A DNA stretch of 6,686 nt from an uncultured Chloroflexota bacterium (lineage in GTDB: Bacteria; Chloroflexota; Dehalococcoidia; SM23-28-2; RBG-16-64-32). Below the pieces are notes generated by a model. It was given only the letters and a program-made list of their open reading frames with translations. It ran no database searches and had not been told where the DNA came from. The stretch lies in contig CAJXNA010000116.1 in the NCBI GenBank assembly GCA_913056415.1, positions 1-6,686 of the forward strand, in the 5' to 3' direction. Positions within the stretch are counted from its first letter, which is position 1. Each line of letters starts with the position of its first letter. This document shows positions 1 through 6,279 of the stretch, piece after piece. The translations under genes and the position numbers were made by a program.

Positions 1-182
1 GGAAGGCGATCGAAGAGATCGTCCGTAACGCTAACAGTCAGTTCGACCCCGAAGTTGTGCGAGCGTTTCTGGAGGCGGAGAAGCGAGGCCTGCTCGACGA
101 CGAGCCGGGACACGGCAACGGCGAGGCTTCATTCGCCGTGACCGGATCCGGCAAGCGCAGCCCGTCCGCCGCTGGAGACTGA
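1..182 (+). CDS. HD-GYP domain protein, C-terminal end (partial, cut by left edge)
   Basis: The reading frame is open from base 3 to a TGA at 180-182 and gives 59 residues. It begins KAIEEIVRNANSQFDPEVV and continues RAFLEAEKRG. The FDPEVVRAFL signature, preceded by an 'A(I)EEI...' helix, is the typical last helix pair of HD-GYP domains, the c-di-GMP (or related cyclic dinucleotide) phosphodiesterases. The complete HD-GYP protein further right in this window ends with the closely comparable AAIDILKDGAGSQWDPTVVRVFLE. After the fold there is a charged, Gly/Ser-rich tail of about 30 residues with no recognisable domain. The metal-binding HD motif, the GYP motif and any sensor or receiver domain lie outside the window, so catalytic competence and input domain cannot be judged. 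The gene is convergent with the dehydratase fusion on the other strand. Confidence 0.85.
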   Translation, partial: KAIEEIVRNANSQFDPEVVRAFLEAEKRGLLDDEPGHGNGEASFAVTGSGKRSPSAAGD

Positions 183-229
183 TCCTGGTTGACGGAACCG
201 TAGAGCGTCTCGACTCTCCACACCAGGAT
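182..229. repeat. Inverted repeat overlapping the stop of the left-edge HD-GYP gene
   Basis: ATCCTGGT (182-189) is matched by its exact complement ACCAGGAT (222-229). The interior also contains small self-complementary pieces: ACGG-aa-CCGT at 192-201, and GAG/CTC plus GT/AC around 203-218. The first arm begins on the last base of the TGA stop, so the RNA could fold directly behind the coding region as a 3'-end structure. There is no T-rich run after it, so it is not a classical intrinsic terminator. An 8-bp match at this spacing can also arise by chance. Confidence 0.3.
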
Positions 230-359
230 GCGGTGCGAGAACTGGACCACCTTGTCCGGGCCCTATCCGTTGACCGATTCTAGCACCCACGGCGCTGTCT
301 GCGTCGATGCGGTTCTACCTAACCCCGCGCACAGAAGTACGCGGCTCCCATTTTCCAAG

Positions 360-379
360 CCGCCGACTACAGTCGGCGG
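360..379 (-). terminator. GC-rich hairpin 35 bp downstream of the dehydratase stop, possible terminator
   Basis: CCGCCGAC (360-367) pairs perfectly with GTCGGCGG (372-379) around the four-base loop TACA, with a G·T wobble possible at the base. It lies between two convergent genes, 35 bp past the stop of the minus-strand dehydratase gene and about 180 bp past the stop of the plus-strand HD-GYP gene. It is therefore best assigned to the dehydratase transcript. No U-tract follows the stem on the minus strand, and on the plus strand only TGTTTCC follows, so it would be a weak or factor-assisted terminator or an RNA 3'-end stabiliser. Confidence 0.4.
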
Positions 380-414
380 TGCTGTTTCCGTTCCGCTCCC
401 ACGTGCGCCCCCGT

Positions 415-1818
415 TCACCCCTGGCGCCCGATGAGGATACGGCGCAGCTCCTCGTTAGGCAGGTTGCCGCCGCTGAGGACCAGCGCTACCTTCTTCCCCT
501 TCAGCCGCTCGGCCAGCTTCAACGCCGCCGCCGTGGAAGCCGCCCCCGACGGCTCTGCGAGCTGACGCGCCGAGCGTAGCAGCAGCGCGATCGCGTCCCG
601 CATCTCATCGTCGCTCACTAGGAGCATATCGTCCAGCTGGTCGATGAACGTGCGTACCGGCGGGAAGAACGGCGTCCCCGTGGCCAGCCCCTCGGCGATC
701 GTGTCGATGGGCGCATTCTGGAGCCGGCGCTCCTTCCATGAGCGATACACCGAGGGCGCTCCCTCCGCCTGGACGCCAATGACCTGAACGCCCGGCCGCA
801 GCGCCTTGGCGACGATGCAATGGCCCATAACGCCGCTGCCGCCGCCGATGGGCGCAATGATGGCGTCCACATCCGGCAAATCCTCCACGATCTCCAGGCT
901 CATGGTAGCCACCCCGGCCATCAGCTCCGGCGCGTTTACGTGGTGAACATAGCGCATCCCCTCGCGTCGGGCGAACTCCTCCGCCCAGAGCCGCGCCTCC
1001 TCAAAATCGCCACCGTGGAACTCAACCTCGGCGCCCAGGGCTCGCATCGATTCCACCTTCAGGGGGTTCGACTCCTCCGGCATGGCGATAACGCAGCGCA
1101 TCCCCACCAGCTTGGCCGCGTAGGCCAGCGACTGGCCGTGGTTGCCGGTAGACGCGCCCACGATGCCACGCCGACGGTCGGCCTTTGGCAGAGAAGCCGC
1201 CAGGTTCACCCCGCCCCGAACCTTGAACACACCGATGGGCTGCAGGTTCTCCAGCTTGAGGTACGCATCGCAGCCCAACAGCCGCGACAGGTACGGGTTG
1301 TGCACGAGCGGCGTTCGCTTCAGATACGGTTCGATGGCATGCTTGGCGCGGTAGACATCCGCCAGGGTTGGTATCTCCCGGACACGGCGGTCGTAGATCA
1401 TCCCCACGGCGTCCGGATGGTCCACTCGGCGGGCGCGGTCCAGCTTCTCGTCCAGCTCGCGAGGCAGGATGTCCGTTCGCAGGAACCCCAGCCGCTCGAA
1501 AAACTCAGGCACGTCCGTTGTCACATACACTTCGTCCTGCGGGTAGCGGTTGATCAGCTCCCGCGCGACCAGCGCGCCCCAGCCCTTGCCCCGCTCCTCC
1601 TCAACCACGGCCAGGCTGGCCAGCTCATACGTCTCCTCATACGGCTTGATCCGGCCGAAGGCCACGTTTCCCCCATTCCGCCGCACGACGATGAATTGCC
1701 GCGGCTCCAGCCGCTCCCCGTCCAGACGCAGCCGCGCCACCGTATCGCGGATGAACGGCAGGTCGTCGCTCGTGGCCGCGCTGATCTCGTGAGCCGGCAA
1801 CGCCGTTTCCGTAGTCAC
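415..1818 (-). CDS. GNAT acetyltransferase-threonine/serine dehydratase-like fusion protein (467 aa)
   Basis: This is a two-domain protein. Residues about 10-147 look like a GNAT N-acetyltransferase: an acetyl-CoA loop RGKGWG (76-81) and the late signature FFERLGF (106-112). Residues about 148-467 are a fold-type II PLP enzyme like threonine/serine dehydratase, which would deaminate L-threonine to 2-oxobutanoate or L-serine to pyruvate. The PLP lysine is K199 in FKVRGG (198-203); the substrate/cofactor loop is STGNHGQ (223-229); the phosphate loop is GGGSG (325-329); EPSGAAS (422-428) and SGGN (449-452) complete the set. There is no C-terminal ACT domain, so it is not a classical feedback-controlled IlvA. 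FKVRGG and GGGSG depart from the usual FKxRGA and GGGGL, so the substrate is uncertain (another beta-elimination or racemisation is possible). The start is GTG at 1818-1816; no SD precedes it, but a TACAAT lies 6 nt upstream, suggesting a leaderless mRNA. The enzyme fold is certain; the specificity and the role of the GNAT half are not. Confidence 0.88.
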   Translation of the reverse strand: MTTETALPAHEISAATSDDLPFIRDTVARLRLDGERLEPRQFIVVRRNGGNVAFGRIKPYEETYELASLAVVEEERGKGWGALVARELINRYPQDEVYVTTDVPEFFERLGFLRTDILPRELDEKLDRARRVDHPDAVGMIYDRRVREIPTLADVYRAKHAIEPYLKRTPLVHNPYLSRLLGCDAYLKLENLQPIGVFKVRGGVNLAASLPKADRRRGIVGASTGNHGQSLAYAAKLVGMRCVIAMPEESNPLKVESMRALGAEVEFHGGDFEEARLWAEEFARREGMRYVHHVNAPELMAGVATMSLEIVEDLPDVDAIIAPIGGGSGVMGHCIVAKALRPGVQVIGVQAEGAPSVYRSWKERRLQNAPIDTIAEGLATGTPFFPPVRTFIDQLDDMLLVSDDEMRDAIALLLRSARQLAEPSGAASTAAALKLAERLKGKKVALVLSGGNLPNEELRRILIGRQG

Positions 1819-1824
1819 GGTCTA

Positions 1825-1830
1825 ATTGTA
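1825..1830 (-). promoter_or_regulatory. -10 box (TACAAT) of the dehydratase fusion gene, probable leaderless start
   Basis: On the minus strand the sequence reads TACAATTAGACC followed by GTG. The -10-like hexamer ends 6 nt before the start codon, which puts transcription initiation on or within a base or two of the GTG. No SD-like purine run exists in between. No convincing -35 hexamer is seen at 16-18 nt spacing (GAGTTG at 17 nt). Confidence 0.45.
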
Positions 1831-1898
1831 TCGCAGCTACGTGCGAGCAACTCTGTGCCTCCCTCGAGCGAGCGGTGGAACGATAGGGAACGTACGGC

Positions 1899-1927
1899 TT
1901 CCGAAATCTGGAGCGATGCCATAGAAT
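1899..1927 (+). promoter_or_regulatory. Promoter of the GYD-domain gene (TTCCGA-17-TAGAAT)
   Basis: A -10-like TAGAAT (1922-1927) is preceded at exactly 17 bp by TTCCGA (1899-1904). Initiation would fall near 1933-1935, leaving a leader of about 34 nt that carries the strong SD. The -35 is a poor match to TTGACA, but the same TTCCG-N18-TAnAnT arrangement recurs before the SDR gene in this window. Confidence 0.45.
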
Positions 1928-1955
1928 ACGTGTGCATCCTGCGGTCCGTATTTCG

Positions 1956-1963
1956 AAGGAGGT
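1956..1963 (+). promoter_or_regulatory. Strong Shine-Dalgarno site deciding the GYD gene start
   Basis: AAGGAGGT ends 4 nt before the ATG at 1968. It is an essentially perfect anti-16S match and fixes the start at 1968 rather than at the in-frame ATG at 1932, which lies close to the predicted transcription start and has no SD. Confidence 0.85.
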
Positions 1964-1967
1964 ACTC

Positions 1968-2258
1968 ATGCCCACCTACGTAGTGCTGTACAAGTTCAGC
2001 GACCAGGGGCTGAAGAACATCAAGGATACCGTGAAGCGCGCCCGCGAGGTCCGCGCTGAGAACGAGAAGCGCGGCTTCAAGGTCATCGGCACCTACTGGA
2101 CGCAGGGGCGATACGACGTCGTCTCCATCGTGGACGCGCCCAGCGAGGACGCGATGTTGGCGGGACTGTTCAACATCGCCGCCACCGGGAACGTGCACAG
2201 CGAGACGCTGCGCGCTCACTCCGAGGCGGAGATGGAGAGGGCGCTCCAGGCCGGCTAG
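1968..2258 (+). CDS. GYD domain-containing protein (96 aa)
   Basis: This is a complete small protein of the GYD family, a widespread group of about 90-110 residues with no established biochemical function, predicted to form a ferredoxin-like alpha/beta fold that probably dimerises. Recognisable features in order are the N-terminal strand PTYVVLYKF (2-10), the helix SDQGLKNIKDTVKR (11-24), the family signature YWTQGRYDVV (43-52), the second strand VSIVDAP (52-58), and the near-terminal NVHSETLRAHSEAEME (75-90), which is typical for the family. No signal peptide or membrane segment is present, so it is cytoplasmic. It has its own promoter and a very strong SD, suggesting good expression. It is divergent from the dehydratase fusion and converges on the Gfo/Idh/MocA gene, with only 4 bp between stop codons. 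The family call is firm; the role is unknown. Confidence 0.9.
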   Translation: MPTYVVLYKFSDQGLKNIKDTVKRAREVRAENEKRGFKVIGTYWTQGRYDVVSIVDAPSEDAMLAGLFNIAATGNVHSETLRAHSEAEMERALQAG

Positions 2259-2262
2259 CGCC

Positions 2263-3339
2263 TCACTTCTCCAGCCACAGATCGATAGGCCTTCGGGCGT
2301 CCGTCTGGAACGGCAGCCGTACGCGCTGGCCAGCGCGTGCCGACCTGTAAGCGGCGCAGATGATCTCCAGCACGGCGCGGCCGTCCTCGCCGCTGAGCGC
2401 TGGCTGACCGCCCTCCTGCACGCGCTCCACATAGTGGGCCATCTCCTGCACATAGCCATCGCTCCAGGCCTCCTCCAGCGCCGTCCAGGTCCAGCCCTTC
2501 GTCCCCAGCCCCTGCTCAATGGCGTAGCCGTAGCCGGGCTCGCTGTACGTGCTGAGGGAGGAACCGCGGGTCAGATCGGCCACCGTTAGCCCCTTGGAGC
2601 CGTAGATCTCGGCGCGGTCGTCCGGGCCGCCGGCGCGCGCCCAGGAGTTCTCCGCCACGCCGATGCCGCCGCCGGTGAACCGCATCGTCACCAGCGAGTG
2701 GTCCTCACCCTTCGTCCGCTCCCCGTGGACGAAGCGGCCCAGCTCAGCGGAGACGCTCTCCACCTTTGCGTCTCCGAACACCCAGCGGCAGTAGGCGATG
2801 GAGTGACAGCCCATGTCCATGAGCACGCCGCCGCCGGAGCGCTCCACATCCCAGAGCCAGTCCGAATGCGGGCCTTCGTGGCTCTCTAACTGTCGCACGT
2901 AGTGGACATCACCCAATGCGCCCTCATCCGCCAGCTGCTTCGCCCGCACGTACTTGGGGGCGAAGCACAAGTTCTCGCCGTACATCAGGATCACACCCGC
3001 CTCGCGGCAAGCCCGTATCATGCTGTCGCACTGCGAAAGGTTCAGCGCCATCGGCTTTTCCACCAGAACGTGCTTGCCGGCGGCCGCCGCTGCCTGGGTC
3101 ACCTCGTAGTGCAGGTCGTTAGGGCAGGCGACGGTGATGGCGTCGACCAGATCGCCCCGCAGCATGTCCTTGTAGTCGACGAAGGTGTGGGAGATACCGA
3201 AGCTGCGGGCGAACACCCAGGCGTGCTCGGCGTTGGGGGAGGCGGCGGCCACGATCTCCGCGCCCGGCACCTGCCTCAGCCCCTGCGCGTGCAAGCTGGC
3301 CGCGAACCCCGAACCGACGATGCCAACGCGTACGGTCAT
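2263..3339 (-). CDS. Gfo/Idh/MocA family NAD(P)-dependent oxidoreductase (358 aa)
   Basis: This is a cytoplasmic dehydrogenase of the glucose-fructose oxidoreductase/inositol dehydrogenase family, which oxidises or reduces a sugar, polyol or similar hydroxy compound with NAD(P). The N-terminal Rossmann half has the dinucleotide motif GIVGSGFAA (6-14), the conserved CPND (72-75) and the family hallmark EKP (94-96), where K95 is the expected catalytic lysine. The C-terminal alpha/beta half carries GGGVLMDMGCHSI (169-181), whose D175 and H179 are the usual substrate-binding/catalytic pair. Length is normal for the family and all key residues are present. The ATG is fixed because a TAG lies directly upstream in frame; a GGAGGA SD (3351-3356) sits 11 nt before it, somewhat far. 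Immediately upstream on the same strand is a decayed GNAT gene whose original frame would have ended in an ATGA overlap with this start. The substrate cannot be deduced; no transporter or other sugar gene is nearby. Confidence 0.92.
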   Translation of the reverse strand: MTVRVGIVGSGFAASLHAQGLRQVPGAEIVAAASPNAEHAWVFARSFGISHTFVDYKDMLRGDLVDAITVACPNDLHYEVTQAAAAAGKHVLVEKPMALNLSQCDSMIRACREAGVILMYGENLCFAPKYVRAKQLADEGALGDVHYVRQLESHEGPHSDWLWDVERSGGGVLMDMGCHSIAYCRWVFGDAKVESVSAELGRFVHGERTKGEDHSLVTMRFTGGGIGVAENSWARAGGPDDRAEIYGSKGLTVADLTRGSSLSTYSEPGYGYAIEQGLGTKGWTWTALEEAWSDGYVQEMAHYVERVQEGGQPALSGEDGRAVLEIICAAYRSARAGQRVRLPFQTDARRPIDLWLEK

Positions 3340-3667
3340 CTACTGGATATTCCTCCACCTAAGTATCTCATGATCGGCTGGTGTTATGCCCGGCGCAGCA
3401 CCTCCACGAACCCCGCCTTGCGGAAGACAGCCGCGATGCCGACGTGGGCTTTGGTGCCGCCCGGCAACCTCCCCTCAGCCTCCATGGGATAACCTTCGAC
3501 GATCTTGGCGCCCCGGCTGCCGGCGTAGTCCACAGCGGCACGGAGAAGCTTCGCCATCAGCCGCTGTAGGCTCCGCGCTCACCGAACAGCTCCTCCAGGT
3601 CTCGCCACCGCTCCGGCGTTACGGGATGGAACTCAAACTCCCGCTGTGGTGTCACTTCTGCGGCCAT
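3336..3667 (-). pseudogene. Decayed GNAT acetyltransferase gene (internal deletion, frameshift, premature stop)
   Basis: Two short frames on this strand together look like the two ends of one GNAT protein of the type containing GACGGCWCMWWR. The first, ATG 3667 to TGA 3557, gives 36 residues, including VTPERWRDLEELFGERGAY, which matches the family's N-terminus just before the Cys-rich motif. The second frame, visible from about 3570 and with an ATG at 3557, gives KLLRAAVDYAGSRGAKIVEG followed by YPMEAEGRLPGG and VFRKAGFVEVLRR, the family's C-terminal third. It meets a TAA at 3386-3384, but the frame stays open beyond it and encodes HQPIMRYLGG, matching the family's usual RPIMRYY ending, up to a TGA at 3338-3336. 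The missing middle, roughly 80-100 codons as judged from memory of the family, includes the Cys-rich motif and the acetyl-CoA loop, so no functional enzyme can be made. A -10 box (TATAAT) still precedes the first ATG. The gene was probably cotranscribed with the oxidoreductase. Confidence 0.8.
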
Positions 3668-3677
3668 CGGTGGCCGT

Positions 3678-3683
3678 ATTATA
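3678..3683 (-). promoter_or_regulatory. -10 box (TATAAT) upstream of the GNAT pseudogene and oxidoreductase
   Basis: A perfect TATAAT on the minus strand lies 10 nt before the ATG of the decayed GNAT gene, so the transcript would have a leader of only about 3-4 nt. There is no SD in the gap and no clear -35. Since no other obvious promoter was found between the pseudogene and the Gfo/Idh/MocA start, this box may now serve mainly to transcribe that oxidoreductase through the dead gene. Confidence 0.5.
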
Positions 3684-3712
3684 ACGCGCCGTGCCATGGC
3701 TGCGCCGCCACG

Positions 3713-3741
3713 TTCCGCCAGCGCTGACGCTCCGCTATACT
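3713..3741 (+). promoter_or_regulatory. Promoter of the SDR gene (TTCCGC-17-TATACT)
   Basis: TATACT (3736-3741) is a good -10 match, preceded at 17 bp by TTCCGC (3713-3718). Initiation near 3748 leaves a leader of about 33 nt with an SD. The promoter is divergent from the TATAAT serving the opposite strand, their -10 boxes being about 50 bp apart, so one regulator bound between them could affect both. Confidence 0.5.
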
Positions 3742-3766
3742 ACGCCAGGGCCTCGCCTCGGACTCC

Positions 3767-3774
3767 AGGAGGTT
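3767..3774 (+). promoter_or_regulatory. Shine-Dalgarno site fixing the SDR start
   Basis: AGGAGGTT lies 6 nt before the ATG at 3781. It rules out the in-frame upstream ATG at 3691, which lies before the promoter -10 and has no SD. Confidence 0.85.
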
Positions 3775-3780
3775 CGCTCC

Positions 3781-4578
<798 letters not shown>

Positions 4579-4712
4579 GGGCCATATTCACCTTAACTGT
4601 TACTTAACCCCGCGGCTGGCTCTGCAACGCTTCCCAGATAGACCCGTCCTAACTTATGTAGTGCAGTTCTAGCACGAGTTGTTGATGTGATGGTCCACCT
4701 CGAAGCTATTCC

Positions 4713-6221
4713 ATGAACTTTTTGGCGGCGCAGAACCGTAAGCCCATACTCGATCTGACGCTGGCCCTCACAGCCACGATCGTGATCACCTTTCTGGTCA
4801 TCAACGATGGCCGCATCCCCAGCGTGTTCACAACGGCGTTCTTCGCGCCCATCATCTTCCTCGCTTACCGCCACCCCCTGCCCTACTCCCTCACCATAGC
4901 GATAATGGCCTCCGTGGCCACCAGCCCGGCGATGGGCGTCTTCGGCGCCCAAATGAACGAATCAGTGATGCCGGTGTTCTGGCTGGGATGGTCTGCCGTC
5001 TACCTGTTCCTCGCCGTCACCATGAACCAGTGGGCGAATATCAAGACACAGCGCGACGAGCTCGATAACACCGTAGAGCACCTGCTGGACGTGCAGGCCC
5101 ACAACGATATACGCCAGCAAGAGCTGGAGACGCTGAGCGTCATCCACAGCACCATCATGGCCGGCGACGATGAGAGGGAGGTGCTCCGGGAGATCACCAG
5201 CCGCGTGGCGGAGCTCACGGGCGCCAAGCTCTGCAGCCTCGTGGTGTCCGACCCCGCCAGCGGCGAGCGGCCCTACGCCGCCCACGGGTTCGAGAAGGAA
5301 GACTTCCTACGTCTGTTTCCCAACGGCGCTCCTTACGGTGAAGGCGTCTCCGGCTGGGCTATTCTTCACCGCCGCGTCGCCACCTCCAGCAACGTCCTCG
5401 ATGACCCGCGCTACGACAGCCTGCGCGAGTTCGCCCTGACTATGGGATACCGGTCCGCCGCCGCCGCTCCCCTGGAGTTCGACGAGGGAGTCACCGCCGC
5501 CCTTTTAATCTGCTACGAAAGGGAGCGCCAGTTCGCCCCCGACGAGCTCACCCGCCTGGAACGGCTCGCCCGCCAGGCGGAGCTGGCGATCCGCAGCGTG
5601 CGGCAAAGGGAGAGCCTATCCCGCTTCGCCTTCGATACGGCGCTGGCGCTCACCGAGGCGATCGAGAGCCGTGACCCCTACACCGGCGGCCACTGCCACC
5701 GTCTCGCCGAGCACGCCTCCCACATAGCCACCAAGCTGGCCCTACCTCAGCACGAGATCGAGATCGTGCGGATGGGGGCGGCGCTCCACGACGTGGGCAA
5801 GATCGTCGTGCCGGACGCCATCCTGAAGAAGCCGGACAAGCTCACCCCGGACGAGTTCGCCATCGTCAAGCAGCACTGCTATAGCGGCGGCCAGATCTGC
5901 AAGCGGGTACCCTTCCTGATGGACGTCTACCCGATCGTCTACCATCACCACGAGCGCTGGGACGGCCAGGGCTATCCGGACGGCCTCCGCGGCGAGCGCA
6001 CCCCTACAGGTGCGCGCATCGTCGCCGTCGCCGACGCCTACGACGCGATGACCACCGACCGGCCCTACCGGCAGGCGATGCCACACGAGGCCGCGATCGA
6101 TATCCTCAAGGACGGCGCCGGCAGCCAGTGGGACCCGACCGTGGTGCGCGTGTTCCTGGAGATAATCCAGGTGCCGGATGCGAAGCCCCAGGCGGAGCGG
6201 ACGCCAGAGCCCGCCGCCTGA
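4713..6221 (+). CDS. Membrane-anchored GAF-HD-GYP cyclic-di-GMP phosphodiesterase-type protein (502 aa)
   Basis: This is a signalling protein predicted to sit in the cytoplasmic membrane and hydrolyse c-di-GMP or a related cyclic dinucleotide. About four hydrophobic helices (roughly 12-31, 37-52, 57-78, 84-105) form an N-terminal membrane module similar in layout to 4TM sensor modules of histidine kinases. A charged, coiled-coil-like linker (about 107-147) leads to a GAF domain (about 150-298), a ligand- or redox-sensing fold. The HD-GYP domain (about 302-486) has DPYTGGHCHR (321-330), the metal-binding HDVGKIVVPDAIL (359-371), KQHCYSGGQI (386-395), HHHERWDGQGYPDGL (411-425, GYP at 420-422) and DAYDAMTTDRPYR (441-453). 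All key metal and GYP residues appear present, so it should be active. There is no GGDEF or receiver domain. The ATG at 4713 has no clear SD, but an in-frame TGA at 4683 with no alternative start codon in between supports it. It is convergent with dinB, 58 bp apart. Confidence 0.93.
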   Translation: MNFLAAQNRKPILDLTLALTATIVITFLVINDGRIPSVFTTAFFAPIIFLAYRHPLPYSLTIAIMASVATSPAMGVFGAQMNESVMPVFWLGWSAVYLFLAVTMNQWANIKTQRDELDNTVEHLLDVQAHNDIRQQELETLSVIHSTIMAGDDEREVLREITSRVAELTGAKLCSLVVSDPASGERPYAAHGFEKEDFLRLFPNGAPYGEGVSGWAILHRRVATSSNVLDDPRYDSLREFALTMGYRSAAAAPLEFDEGVTAALLICYERERQFAPDELTRLERLARQAELAIRSVRQRESLSRFAFDTALALTEAIESRDPYTGGHCHRLAEHASHIATKLALPQHEIEIVRMGAALHDVGKIVVPDAILKKPDKLTPDEFAIVKQHCYSGGQICKRVPFLMDVYPIVYHHHERWDGQGYPDGLRGERTPTGARIVAVADAYDAMTTDRPYRQAMPHEAAIDILKDGAGSQWDPTVVRVFLEIIQVPDAKPQAERTPEPAA

Positions 6222-6279
6222 TCACCGTCTCCGTTCCGCATCACAAGCAGACTCTCGTCTCCGCGTAGCCAACCTTCCC

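Noticed and set aside
38..434. Short open frames on both strands in and around the gap 183-414
   Set aside because: They lack SD sites and recognisable motifs, and they overlap the HD-GYP and dehydratase ends antisense or out of frame.
1932..1967. Upstream in-frame ATG for the GYD protein (12 extra residues)
   Set aside because: The perfect SD sits just before 1968, and 1932 falls at about the predicted transcription start. The family begins at MPTYVVLYKF.
820..1983. A long plus-strand open frame (387 codons) opposite the dehydratase fusion
   Set aside because: It is antisense to a gene with clear motifs in both domains. Its translation is rich in His, Arg and Gln without any recognisable motif, as expected of an opposite-strand shadow in G+C-rich DNA.
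1815..2519. A minus-strand open frame of 234 codons opposite the GYD gene
   Set aside because: It covers the divergent promoter region and the GYD gene antisense, with no recognisable domain and no SD. The GYD frame has a perfect SD and the family signature.
2902..3492. A plus-strand open frame of 196 codons across the start of the oxidoreductase and the GNAT remnant
   Set aside because: It has low-complexity composition and runs antisense to the Rossmann motif region and the GNAT remnant; there is no SD or family signature.
3691..3780. Upstream in-frame ATG for the SDR (30 extra residues)
   Set aside because: It precedes the predicted promoter and has no SD. The usual SDR N-terminus begins just before the TGAGRGIG motif, at 3781.
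4631..4660. Possible promoter for the 4TM-GAF-HD-GYP gene (TTCCCA followed by TTATGT/TATGTA)
   Set aside because: The -10 matches are poor and the spacing is ambiguous (17 or 18). It resembles the other two promoters only loosely, so it is not called as a feature.
4579..4712. Terminator or small RNA between the SDR and the second HD-GYP gene
   Set aside because: Only short 4-bp pairings such as GTGC/GCAC are visible, with no GC-rich stem plus T-run and no small gene with an SD.
6222..6279. Terminator in the convergent gap before dinB
   Set aside because: CGTCTCCG occurs twice as a direct repeat, but no stable inverted repeat or T-tract is present.
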